Assembly: GCA_029777335.1 (NCBI GenBank)
Contig: JAKOSN010000086.1
Coordinates: 1 to 64,000, forward strand
Reading direction: 5' to 3'
Source of the DNA: Planctomycetota bacterium
GTDB lineage: Bacteria; Planctomycetota; Planctomycetia; Gemmatales; Gemmataceae
Length of the DNA: 64,000 nucleotides
A program made the position numbers and the translations under genes. Below the pieces are notes generated by a model. The model worked only from the letters and a program-made list of their open reading frames with translations, searched no databases and was not told where the DNA came from. This document shows positions 45,810-53,606 of the stretch, in pieces (the stretch's first letter is position 1; each line of letters opens with the position of its first letter).

Positions 45810-48800
45810 TCAACGTTGAAGGGGGACTTTCCACAATCTCAAGGTGTGGTCCCACCCTCCAGAGAGGAGGGATTGACCATCGGGACTCCATGCGCAACAC
45901 CGCACCCTGGAGGTGTGTCCCACCAGGGAAAGGAGTTCCTTCCCGGTGTTCGCATCCCAGATCCGCAGCGTGTTCTGGTCTGCGGAGAGGATGGAGCGGC
46001 CATCCGGACTCCACGCACAACATTCCACTGAGCCGCTGTGGACCCGCAGAGGGAAGAGGCGTTGTCCGGTCACGGCGTCCCACACATGCAGTTCGGTTCC
46101 GTTGGCCTCCGCCTCGCCTCCGGCTACGATTCGCGTGCCATCCGGGCTCCAGGCACAGCAGAGGATTCGGCTCGTTGCTCCTCTCAGGTGACGGATGGGC
46201 TTTCCACTGACGGCATCCCATACTTGCAACGATCGGTCCGCGCTTCCCGAGAGAATCTGTTTGCCGTCCGAACTCCAGGCGCAGCAATTGACCACGTCTT
46301 TGTGGCCAATCAGGGTGATCAGGTTCTTTCCTGTGGCCACTTCCCAGATCTTCAGTGTCCAATCCGCGCTTCCAGAGAGAATGTAGCGGCCATCGGGACT
46401 GAACACGGCACAGCGCACCACTCCGGTATGGCCCTTGAGTATGTGGATCACCTTGCCAGTGTTCGCATCCCACACCTTCACCGTTCGGTCCCATCCGCCG
46501 GAAAGGAGATGTTTGCCCTCGGGACTCCAGGCACAGCAGTCGAGTTCCTGGATGTGTCCTTTCAGCGAGCGGATCTCCTGTCCCTTGGTGAGATCCCAGA
46601 TCTTCAGCGTCATGTCTGGGCTGGCACTGACGACCTGATGACCCTGGGGGTGAAAGGCCGCGCCCATGACAGATCCGGTGTGACCGTGTAAGGCGAGAGA
46701 CGCGGGTTGCTTGTCGGCTTCCCAGAGGCGCACCGTATTGCTGCCACTGACGCTGACCAGACAGTTCCCGTCGGGGCGGAAGGTGCAGCAGGTTACCCAG
46801 TCCATGTGGTCGTCGAGAGCGAGAAGTTCCTGTCCCGCGGCGGCATCCCACACCTTGAGTTCCCCGGGTTGATCCGCGTAGCCACTGCCACTGACAATCC
46901 GTTTGCCATCGGGACTGAACCGGCAGCAGTTCACCGGCCCCGTGTGGCCCCGCAGGCCGAAAAGCTCGTCTCCACTCTCCACATCCCAGACCTTCATGGT
47001 CTGATCAAGGCTTCCCGACAGGATGCGTTTGCCATCGGGGCTGAAGGTACAACTGGTCACAAAATGGGCATGGCCGTTCAGCCAGAGCAATTCCTTGCCG
47101 GTGTCGGCATCCCACACCTTCAAGGTCCAGTCTCTGCTGCCTGAGACGATGCATTTGCCATCGGGACTCCAGGCGCAGCAGGACACCGGGCTTCTGTGCC
47201 CCTTTAGCGAGAGAAGCTCCTTCCCCGCCTCGGCATCCCAGATTTTTAATGTGCCGTCGAAGCTGGAGGAGACAATTCGCTTGCCATCGGGACTCCAGGC
47301 GCAGCAAAAGACATAGCCTTTGTGCCCCTTGAGAGAAAGGAGTTCTTGCCCTTTCTCGGCATCCCAGACCTTTAACTCTCCGGGGGCTTCAGGCTCTTCC
47401 TGGCCGCCACAACTGGCGATCCGTTTGCCCTCGGGGCTGAACTCCATCCAGCTCACGAGGCAAGTGTGACCCTGAAAGGTGCCAAGCTGTGTACCCGTGG
47501 CCGAGTCGCATACCCTGAGCGTCTTCTTTCGATTCACGAGGGGGCCGCCGTTGCTGACCAGCCGTTTGCCCTCGGGGCTGAAGGCGACTCGGCTCACCGC
47601 GTCCCTGGCTGCTTGCAGGGTAGGGATGGATTGTCCCCGGACGGCATCCCAGAGCTTGAGCGTGGCATCACCGCTACCCGAGAGGATTTGTCTGCCATCG
47701 GGACTCCAGGTGCAGCAAAGGACGGTGCCCGTGTATCCCTGGAGTGTAAAGAGGAGGTTCCCCCTGTCGACATCCCACACCTTGACCGCTGGCTCATCCC
47801 CAGCGCTGACGAGGCGCTTGCCGTTTGGGCTAAACGCCACGCAATAGATCGCTTCCCGATCTCCTTTCAGGGAGAGAATCTGCTTGCCGTTTTCGGAGTT
47901 CCATACCTTGATGGTGCTGTCACTGCTCCCACTGGCCAGATGCTTGCCCTCGGGACTGAAGGAGAGGCTGGTCACAGGGCGGGTGTGCCCCTGAAGGTGG
48001 AAGAGTTCCTGCCCCTGCTGGGCATCCCAGATTTTCAGGCTATTATCCGCGCTGCCGGAGGCGAAGCGTTTCCCATCAGGGCTAAAAGTACAGCAATTCA
48101 CCGTATCTTTGTGCCCCTTGAGAGAGAGGAGTTCCTTCCCTGTTGTCGCATCCCATACTTTCAACTCGCCAAATTTCATCTGGTTCGATGGGCTCCCCGA
48201 TCCCGACAGGATCCGTTTGCTATCGGGACTCCAGGCGCACGACTGAACAGCACTGGCGAATCCCTTGATGGTGAGGAGTTCCTCTCCTTTCTCCGCATCC
48301 CACACCTTGAGGGTCCTGTCATAGCCTCCCGAGAGAAGACGTTTCCCATCGGGGCTCCAGGCACAACAGTGAATGCCGAGGGGGTGGGCTTTCAGGGAGA
48401 GGACGGGCCGAGTCGTGTGTGCGTCCCACACGATCAGTGAGTGGGCTCCTGCCGACAGGATGCGCTTGCCATCCGGGCTAAACACACAGGACCTCACCGC
48501 GCTGGAATGACCATGGAAGGTTTGCTTGCTGTTGTAGCGCGTCCAGAGATGGTAAAACTCCACATTGCGCAGGTTCCACTGACAGGCATCGAGAATCTCC
48601 AGGGCGCGGGCGCCATTCCCGTCCCGGAATTCGCGCTGTGCCTGCGCCAGTTGTCCCGCGTAGAGGCGCAACTCCGCCAGATTCAGTTGGCGATCGGCGC
48701 GTTCCTTCTCCTGGCGGGTCTGCTTCTCCTGCTCCAGAGCACGCACTTCATTCGTGCGAGCCTTCTGCTCTTCGCGCGTGGCGACTGCGGCATTCGCCTC

Positions 48801-49907
48801 GGCTTCCCTGGCTTTGCGGTTGGCACGCTCCGCTTCTTCGCCAGCCCGGGTGGCTTGCTCGTTGGCACGAGTCGCTTCTTTCCTGGCGTCGAGGGCGAAA
48901 TAGCTGGCCACGCTGATACCTGTCAGCAGCACGGCCAGGATCGCGGCGCTCAGACTCGCGACCAGTGGGTTGCGCTGTACCCACTTGTGCCCTCGCTCCC
49001 ACAGACCGACGGGACGCGCCTGAATCGGCTCGCCCTGTTGCCAGCGGCGCAGATCCTCGGCGAGGTCTGCTGCGGAGAGATAGCGTCGGTGCGGCTCCTT
49101 GTGCAGACATTTCAGACAGATCGTTTCCAGATCGCGCGGCACCTGGCCGTTGAGCGAACGGACTGCCACGGGCTCGTCGCTGATGACCTGGAGCAAGGTG
49201 TCCATCACGGTCGCCGCCTTGAAGGGAGGGCGTCCCGTCAGGCATTCATAGAGAATCGCTCCCAGCGCATAGATGTCACAGCTGGGACCGATCTCCTTGT
49301 TCTTGCCGCTGGCCTGCTCGGGAGCCATGTAACTGGGAGTGCCGAGAATCGCTCCAGTGGCTGTCTGGGTGCTCTGGTCGAGTTTCTTGGCCAGACCAAA
49401 ATCGGAGATCTTGAGAGTGCCGTCTGCGGTGAAGAGCACATTGGCGGGGTTGAGGTCGCGATGGAGGATGCCCCTGTCGTGAGCGGCCTGCATGGCGCGG
49501 GCCAGTTGTTCCACGGTGGCGGCGGCACGACCTGGCGGCAAGGGGGTGCCTGCCAGCTGGGCTGCGAGACTGCCGCCGGCACAGAACTCCAGGGCGAGGT
49601 AAGGAAGGTCGTGGTGTTCGCCGACTTCATGGATGTGGACGATGTGGGGATGATTCAACCGAGCGATGGCCTCGGCCTCGGTGCGAAAGCGTTTCAAGTC
49701 GGATGCAGTCGCGTGGGCTCCGGTCAGGATCATCTTGAGGGCGACGGTGCGATCCAGGTTGAGTTGCCGGGCCTGATAGACCACGCCCATTCCGCCTCGT
49801 CCGAGCTCGCGCAGGATCTCATAGCCGGGGAGAGCGACGTGGGGAGGAGTATTTTCCTGGGCTACACCGGGGAGAGTTCGTGCTGGGTCACTGGTTGGCG
49901 CATTCAT
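45810..49907 (-). CDS. Membrane-anchored Ser/Thr kinase with 21 WD40 repeats
   Basis: A 1,365-residue protein. Residues about 29-290 are a Ser/Thr kinase ('LGRGGMGVVYQA', 'VALKM' with Lys58, 'DFGLAKK' near 169, 'APEQASG'). The catalytic loop reads HRDLN-PAN: the usual Lys is Asn153 (codon AAC at 49449-49451). A transmembrane helix spans about 313-338, followed by a coiled coil rich in Glu/Arg/Ala (about 340-420). From about residue 470 to the end I count 21 WD40 repeats ('WSPDGKRILSGS...LKVWDA'), enough for three seven-bladed propellers. This layout is a planctomycete speciality; the propellers probably bind partner proteins. The ATG at 49907 follows GGGGAG; the frame extends to 50114 over the candidate ncRNA but has no start features. 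Confidence 0.93.
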   Translation of the reverse strand: MNAPTSDPARTLPGVAQENTPPHVALPGYEILRELGRGGMGVVYQARQLNLDRTVALKMILTGAHATASDLKRFRTEAEAIARLNHPHIVHIHEVGEHHDLPYLALEFCAGGSLAAQLAGTPLPPGRAAATVEQLARAMQAAHDRGILHRDLNPANVLFTADGTLKISDFGLAKKLDQSTQTATGAILGTPSYMAPEQASGKNKEIGPSCDIYALGAILYECLTGRPPFKAATVMDTLLQVISDEPVAVRSLNGQVPRDLETICLKCLHKEPHRRYLSAADLAEDLRRWQQGEPIQARPVGLWERGHKWVQRNPLVASLSAAILAVLLTGISVASYFALDARKEATRANEQATRAGEEAERANRKAREAEANAAVATREEQKARTNEVRALEQEKQTRQEKERADRQLNLAELRLYAGQLAQAQREFRDGNGARALEILDACQWNLRNVEFYHLWTRYNSKQTFHGHSSAVRSCVFSPDGKRILSAGAHSLIVWDAHTTRPVLSLKAHPLGIHCCAWSPDGKRLLSGGYDRTLKVWDAEKGEELLTIKGFASAVQSCAWSPDSKRILSGSGSPSNQMKFGELKVWDATTGKELLSLKGHKDTVNCCTFSPDGKRFASGSADNSLKIWDAQQGQELFHLQGHTRPVTSLSFSPEGKHLASGSSDSTIKVWNSENGKQILSLKGDREAIYCVAFSPNGKRLVSAGDEPAVKVWDVDRGNLLFTLQGYTGTVLCCTWSPDGRQILSGSGDATLKLWDAVRGQSIPTLQAARDAVSRVAFSPEGKRLVSNGGPLVNRKKTLRVCDSATGTQLGTFQGHTCLVSWMEFSPEGKRIASCGGQEEPEAPGELKVWDAEKGQELLSLKGHKGYVFCCAWSPDGKRIVSSSFDGTLKIWDAEAGKELLSLKGHRSPVSCCAWSPDGKCIVSGSRDWTLKVWDADTGKELLWLNGHAHFVTSCTFSPDGKRILSGSLDQTMKVWDVESGDELFGLRGHTGPVNCCRFSPDGKRIVSGSGYADQPGELKVWDAAAGQELLALDDHMDWVTCCTFRPDGNCLVSVSGSNTVRLWEADKQPASLALHGHTGSVMGAAFHPQGHQVVSASPDMTLKIWDLTKGQEIRSLKGHIQELDCCAWSPEGKHLLSGGWDRTVKVWDANTGKVIHILKGHTGVVRCAVFSPDGRYILSGSADWTLKIWEVATGKNLITLIGHKDVVNCCAWSSDGKQILSGSADRSLQVWDAVSGKPIRHLRGATSRILCCAWSPDGTRIVAGGEAEANGTELHVWDAVTGQRLFPLRVHSGSVECCAWSPDGRSILSADQNTLRIWDANTGKELLSLVGHTSRVRCCAWSPDGQSLLSGGWDHTLRLWKVPLQR

Positions 49908-49991
49908 CGAGTGGGCTCCCCAGGCCGGGTGGTGGCTTGAAAGGAAGTGGATGCAATGGAAGGGGTGTAGGAATATCCCCGACGAGAGGAG

Positions 49992-50033
49992 AAAAAAAAC
50001 GCTGCATGGTGGTTCTTGCACCATGCAGCGTTT
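49992..50033 (-). terminator. Intrinsic terminator of the candidate RNA
   Basis: Read on the minus strand: a 15-bp perfect stem (50033-50019 with 50011-49997), a seven-base loop and a run of eight T residues. It lies before, not after, the WD40 kinase gene. Confidence 0.9.
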
Positions 50034-50169
50034 GAGAAACAAAGTGTTCCGCCGACGATTAATTCGGCGTCGCCCATACACCGAAAAAATCACGGCGGAA
50101 CGAGAGTGTTCCACCTGAACCGCTATGGCGTCGCCCAGTCACCAGAGAAGTTCATTAGTGGTGGAACAT
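49992..50169 (-). ncRNA. Candidate non-coding RNA with tandem looped hairpins
   Basis: A roughly 178-base predicted transcript. Module one (50168-50107) has a 9-bp base stem TGTTCCACC/GGTGGAACA, then TGAAC/GTTCA and an apical stem closed by TGG/CCA. Module two (50101-50046) has GTTCCGCCG/CGGCGGAAC, GATT/AATC and TTCGG/CCGAA. Both end in 13-base loops TGnnTGGGCGACG that differ only at two positions, while the stems change in a paired way. A promoter (TTGCAA-16-TATAGT) sits just upstream and an intrinsic terminator just after. The WD40 kinase begins 84 bases later, so it could be a free RNA or an attenuating leader. Confidence 0.7.
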
Positions 50170-50174
50170 TTGCT

Positions 50175-50202
50175 ACTATACCGGGAGGCAAACGGGTTGC
50201 AA
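50175..50202 (-). promoter_or_regulatory. Promoter of the candidate RNA, with AT-rich upstream tract
   Basis: On the minus strand TTGCAA (50202-50197), 16-base spacer, TATAGT (50180-50175); the start would be near 50169. A and T runs at 50210-50232 just upstream resemble an UP element and stand out in this GC-rich sequence. The -10 is identical to that of the tRNA-Arg promoter. Confidence 0.75.
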
Positions 50203-50358
50203 TACATCTTGGAAAAATTTTTTGAAAATTTTTCTCAGCTCGTGACAGGTGCTCAGCGACCCCTGTCAGCACCTCTCAACCTCCCTCCTTACAGGATCCC
50301 CAGACCGAGCACTTTTCAGGAGAAAGCTCCCAGATTAAAGAAAACGCGAACCAGCAAA

Positions 50359-50388
50359 TTGACCTGTGCCAGGCGCGAGCGGTACAGT
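50359..50388 (+). promoter_or_regulatory. Predicted promoter of the oxidoreductase gene
   Basis: TTGACC (50359-50364), an 18-base spacer and TACAGT (50383-50388), 58 bases before the start codon. Confidence 0.55.
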
Positions 50389-50445
50389 AACCCAAAGACC
50401 TGTCACTACGTCCCCTGGACGCACCTTGGATGAGGGAGAATTGGG

Positions 50446-51903
50446 ATGGCCAAGTTGACGCGACGCGATTTTCTGCAGCACTCCGCCCTCCTGTCGGCGG
50501 CGGTGGCTGGTGCGGGAACCCTGGCAAATCCGCTGCGAGCCGAAGAGAAGACCGCCAAGAAGGGGGCAGCGAGCGAACAACTGCGCGTCGCCTGCATTGG
50601 CGTGCGCGGTCGCGGGCGAGACCATATCAAGGGGTTCGCCGGCAGGCACAACTGCCTGGTCACCACCATCTGCGATGTCGACCTGAGCGACGACATCGTC
50701 GGGCCAGCCTCGAAGATGATCGAGAAGGCGCAGGGGAGCGCTCCCAGGATCGTGCAGGATTTGCGCGTCGTGATGGAGGACAAGAACATTGATATTGTCT
50801 CCATCGCCACTCCCAATCACTGGCATTCGTTGGCCGCCATCTGGGCGATGCAGGCGGGCAAGGATGTCTACGTCGAAAAGCCTGTCAGCCACAATGTCCA
50901 TGAAGGCCGTATCCTTGTGGAGATTGCACGGAAGTTCAAGCGCATCTGCCAGGCGGGCACGCAGATTCGCAGCTCGTCCGGAATGCGCGCGGCGATGGAA
51001 TATCTTCACGCGGGCAAGCTCGGCAAGCTCCAGGTGGCACGCGGGCTCTGCTACAAATCTCGTCCCTCCATCGGCAAGGTCAACGGGCCTCAACCCCTCC
51101 CCAAGACGATCGACTACGATCTGTGGTGCGGACCCGCGCCCAAGACCCCGTTGATGCGCAAGAAGTTGCACTACGATTGGCACTGGATCTGGGACTACGG
51201 CAACGGCGATCTTGGCAACCAGGGCATCCATCAGATGGACGTCGCCCGCTGGGGCCTGGGCAAGAATGAATTGTGCAAGGCGGCCTTTAGTGTGGGCGGA
51301 CGGTTTGGCTACATCGATGACGGCCAGACTGCCAACACCCAGATCTGCCTGTTCGACTACGGCGACGCGGAACTGATCTTCGAGGTGCGTGGCTTGCCCA
51401 CGACGAAGTATCAGGAGGTGAATGTCGGCAACGTCTTCCACTGCACCGATGGCATTCTGGTTTGCCCGGGCTACACCGAGGCGCGTGCCTACAGTCCCAA
51501 GGGAGAACTGCTCAAGACCTTCAAGGGTGGCGAGGATCACTACGGTAACTTCGTCAAGGCAGTCCGCAGTCGCAAGTCGAGCGATCTGAACGCCGAGATC
51601 CTCGAAGGGCATCTCTCCAGTGCGCTGTGCCACCTGGGGAACATCAGTTATCGCCTGGGGACCGCACAACCCTTCAACAAGGCGACCCAGCCCTTTGGCG
51701 ACGACAAGGCCGCCAGCGAAACCTTCGGGCGGATGTGCGAACACCTCAAGAACAACATGGTTGGCCTCGCCGACGCCACCTACATGGTCGGTCGGCATTT
51801 GAAGGTGGATCCCACCCGCGAGATGTTCATGGGCGACAAGGAAGCCAATGCCATGCTCACCCGGGAGTATCGCAAGGGATTCGAGGTCCCAGCCAAGGTG
51901 TAA
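50446..51903 (+). CDS. TAT-exported Gfo/Idh/MocA-family oxidoreductase
   Basis: A 485-residue protein with a twin-arginine signal ('MAKLTRRDFLQHSALLSAAVAGAG'). The Rossmann segment 'LRVACIGVRGRGRDHIKGFAG' starts at about residue 47 and 'GKDVYVEKPVSH' is the family motif. Later blocks are 'SSSGMRAAMEYLHAGKLGKLQVARG', 'DYGNGDLGNQGIHQMDVARWGLG' and 'GGEDHYGNFVKAVRSRKSSDLNAEI'; the substrate is unknown. It belongs to a different subgroup from the oxidoreductase at 20,784 (different central motifs), so the two are not recent duplicates. The gene has its own promoter and a bidirectional terminator. Confidence 0.88.
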   Translation: MAKLTRRDFLQHSALLSAAVAGAGTLANPLRAEEKTAKKGAASEQLRVACIGVRGRGRDHIKGFAGRHNCLVTTICDVDLSDDIVGPASKMIEKAQGSAPRIVQDLRVVMEDKNIDIVSIATPNHWHSLAAIWAMQAGKDVYVEKPVSHNVHEGRILVEIARKFKRICQAGTQIRSSSGMRAAMEYLHAGKLGKLQVARGLCYKSRPSIGKVNGPQPLPKTIDYDLWCGPAPKTPLMRKKLHYDWHWIWDYGNGDLGNQGIHQMDVARWGLGKNELCKAAFSVGGRFGYIDDGQTANTQICLFDYGDAELIFEVRGLPTTKYQEVNVGNVFHCTDGILVCPGYTEARAYSPKGELLKTFKGGEDHYGNFVKAVRSRKSSDLNAEILEGHLSSALCHLGNISYRLGTAQPFNKATQPFGDDKAASETFGRMCEHLKNNMVGLADATYMVGRHLKVDPTREMFMGDKEANAMLTREYRKGFEVPAKV

Positions 51904-51924
51904 CAAGAACGGCTCAGGCGCGCC

Positions 51925-51959
51925 TTTGGCGGGGTGGGAATCTGTCCCACCCCGCTAAA
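51925..51959. terminator. Bidirectional terminator between convergent genes
   Basis: An 11-bp perfect GC-rich stem (51929-51939 with 51945-51955) flanked by TTTG and TAAAG, which lengthen the stem and give T-runs on both strands. It overlaps the stop codon of the CPBP gene. Confidence 0.85.
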
Positions 51960-52683
51960 GCGCGTGGATGCGCTGAAGCAGATCATATCCCACGACAAAG
52001 ATCGCTCCATCCACCAGCAGATGGCTGAGCCAGACTGCATAGATCGTCTCTGTCCGTTGATAAAACCAGGCCCACACCCCGCCTCCCACGGCGATTGCCA
52101 GCGAAAGAGGCACGACCGCCGTCAGGAAAGAGCCGGGTAAATAGACGTACAGAACTATGACATGATGGGCCATGAACGCCAGGCTTGAGACCACCAGGGC
52201 CATGCGCCAGGATAGGAACTGGCGCAGGTGCCCAAAGACAAACCAGCGCCAGTAGTATTCCTCAAGCAGCGAATGAATCAGAGAGATGAAGACCCCGAGC
52301 ACAAGGTATCTGGCTGGCGTGGTCACCCCAAACTCGCTTAGTTTCCCGGCGATCTTCTCCGGGGTCTGGACAAAGAGCGGGGTGTGGATCAGCCAGAAGT
52401 GATAGAGCGCCAAACCCAGCGCTCCCACCGCGAACCCGAAGCCAAGGGCCAGAGGCAAGCCCGCGAAACGGGGCCGTCCCGGTCTGGGACAGCGCCCCTC
52501 GTAGAGCCAGAGCACCAGCACGGGGAAGGCGAACTGGAGGAGCTTTCCCCCGGTGTAGGCCAACCGCTGCCAGGGGTTGATTGCCCCGTTCTCCGGCGCC
52601 AGCGTCAGAAAGTACAGCCAGGCGGTGAAGGTGGGGAAGGTGAGCGCGAAGCTAAGGGCCAGGGCCAACCCCGTACGTTTCAT
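51955..52683 (-). CDS. CPBP-family intramembrane metalloprotease
   Basis: A 242-residue protein with about six to seven transmembrane helices. '[17 protein letters not shown]' contains the EExxxR motif and '[12 protein letters not shown]' the first His motif of the CPBP (Abi/CAAX protease, Rce1-like) family; a third region near '[12 protein letters not shown]' provides another His. Members cleave membrane peptides or act in bacteriocin immunity and signalling, and the substrate here cannot be named. The ATG overlaps the stop of the purine-nucleoside phosphorylase gene (4-base ATGA overlap), so the two are translationally coupled. Confidence 0.88.
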   Translation of the reverse strand: MKRTGLALALSFALTFPTFTAWLYFLTLAPENGAINPWQRLAYTGGKLLQFAFPVLVLWLYEGRCPRPGRPRFAGLPLALGFGFAVGALGLALYHFWLIHTPLFVQTPEKIAGKLSEFGVTTPARYLVLGVFISLIHSLLEEYYWRWFVFGHLRQFLSWRMALVVSSLAFMAHHVIVLYVYLPGSFLTAVVPLSLAIAVGGGVWAWFYQRTETIYAVWLSHLLVDGAIFVVGYDLLQRIHAL

Positions 52684-53504
52684 GGTAATTCCTCAACCAC
52701 CCGGCGTACCAGCACGCGCAATTTCTTTTCGGCAGCGTTGGCGGTGGCGATGATGTCTTCCAGGGTGGCGGGTTCCAGGGCATCGGGCAGGCACTGATCG
52801 GTGATGACCGAGAGCCCAAGATTGCGCAGTCCGGCGTGGACGCCCACGATCACCTCGGGCACCGTGGACATACCCACGACATCAGCGCCCGCCCCGCGCA
52901 AGAAGCGATATTCCGCGCGTGTCTCCAGGTTCGGCCCAGGAACGGCGACGAACACCCCTTTCTGGCAAACAATCTTTTCCTCCAGAGCCACCCGTTGGGT
53001 CAGGCGAATCAGTTCCGGATCATAGGGATGGCACATGTCTGGAAAGCGCGGGCCCAGGCGGTCATCGTTGGGGCCGATGAGCGGATTGTCGCCCAGGAGG
53101 TTGATGTGGTCCTCGATGATCATGATATCGCCCTTGGCCCATTGCGGATTCATGCCGCCACAGGCATTGCTGACAATAAGGATCTCACAACCCATTGCCT
53201 TCATCACCCGTACGGGCAAGGTGATCTGCTGAAGCGAGTAACCTTCGTAGAAGTGGAAACGCCCTTCCATCGCCATCACGGTCTTCCCAGCAAGTTGTCC
53301 GCAAACGAGGCGGCCGGCGTGCGAGGGAGCGGTGGAGTGCGGAAAATGCGGGATTTCGCCGTAGGGGAAGGCGGCCTCTGCTTGAATGTCCTCGACCAGT
53401 CCGCCCAGACCGGTGCCAAGAATGATCCCAACGCGCGGGTGTCCTTTCCAGCGCGCACGCAGGGTCTGACAGGCTTCCTGAATCTTGCTGTAGAGATCGA
53501 GCAT
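52680..53504 (-). CDS. Purine-nucleoside phosphorylase (trimeric type)
   Basis: A 274-residue cytoplasmic enzyme of the PNP/MTAP family, of the usual length for trimeric inosine/guanosine phosphorylases. '[15 protein letters not shown]' binds phosphate, '[14 protein letters not shown]' is the conserved block with His, and '[32 protein letters not shown]' is the family signature; '[35 protein letters not shown]' holds substrate-base residues. It cleaves purine nucleosides to the base and ribose-1-phosphate in salvage. The ATG at 53504 is within a long inverted repeat (see separate entry), which may control translation. It overlaps the CPBP gene by four bases. Confidence 0.92.
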   Translation of the reverse strand: MLDLYSKIQEACQTLRARWKGHPRVGIILGTGLGGLVEDIQAEAAFPYGEIPHFPHSTAPSHAGRLVCGQLAGKTVMAMEGRFHFYEGYSLQQITLPVRVMKAMGCEILIVSNACGGMNPQWAKGDIMIIEDHINLLGDNPLIGPNDDRLGPRFPDMCHPYDPELIRLTQRVALEEKIVCQKGVFVAVPGPNLETRAEYRFLRGAGADVVGMSTVPEVIVGVHAGLRNLGLSVITDQCLPDALEPATLEDIIATANAAEKKLRVLVRRVVEELP

Positions 53505-53589
53505 GATGCCAGATTCCTCGCCAGGGAAGAAACGAACCGAGCCGCGACGAGGAGCACGCCTCAGCACGGCTCGGTGCCCTGGCATCATG
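53502..53589 (-). promoter_or_regulatory. Stem-loop that includes the PNP start codon
   Basis: CATGATGCCAG (53502-53512) is the exact complement of CTGGCATCATG (53579-53589), and inside them ACCGAGCCG (53536-53544) pairs with CGGCTCGGT (53567-53575). On the minus-strand mRNA the outer arm covers the ATG of PNP, while the GAGGA ribosome site stays in the loop. The inner hairpin is followed by TTCGTTTCTTCC and could instead end the protease transcript. Confidence 0.55.
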
Positions 53590-53606
53590 GTACGGAGAGA
53601 ATTGGC

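Noticed and set aside
46000-48500. Regular repeats of about 126 bases, considered as a tandem DNA repeat or CRISPR-like array
   Set aside because: They are the DNA of WD40 repeats in an intact reading frame; spacing and sequence follow codons and there are no spacers.
49992-50202. Candidate RNA considered as 6S, tmRNA, SRP RNA, RNase P RNA or a purine/glycine riboswitch
   Set aside because: Length, two equal hairpins and loop sequence do not match the conserved parts of any of these that I know.
50016-50433. Short plus-strand frames over the candidate RNA region
   Set aside because: They have no ribosome site or similarity, and the base pairing of the region explains the sequence better.
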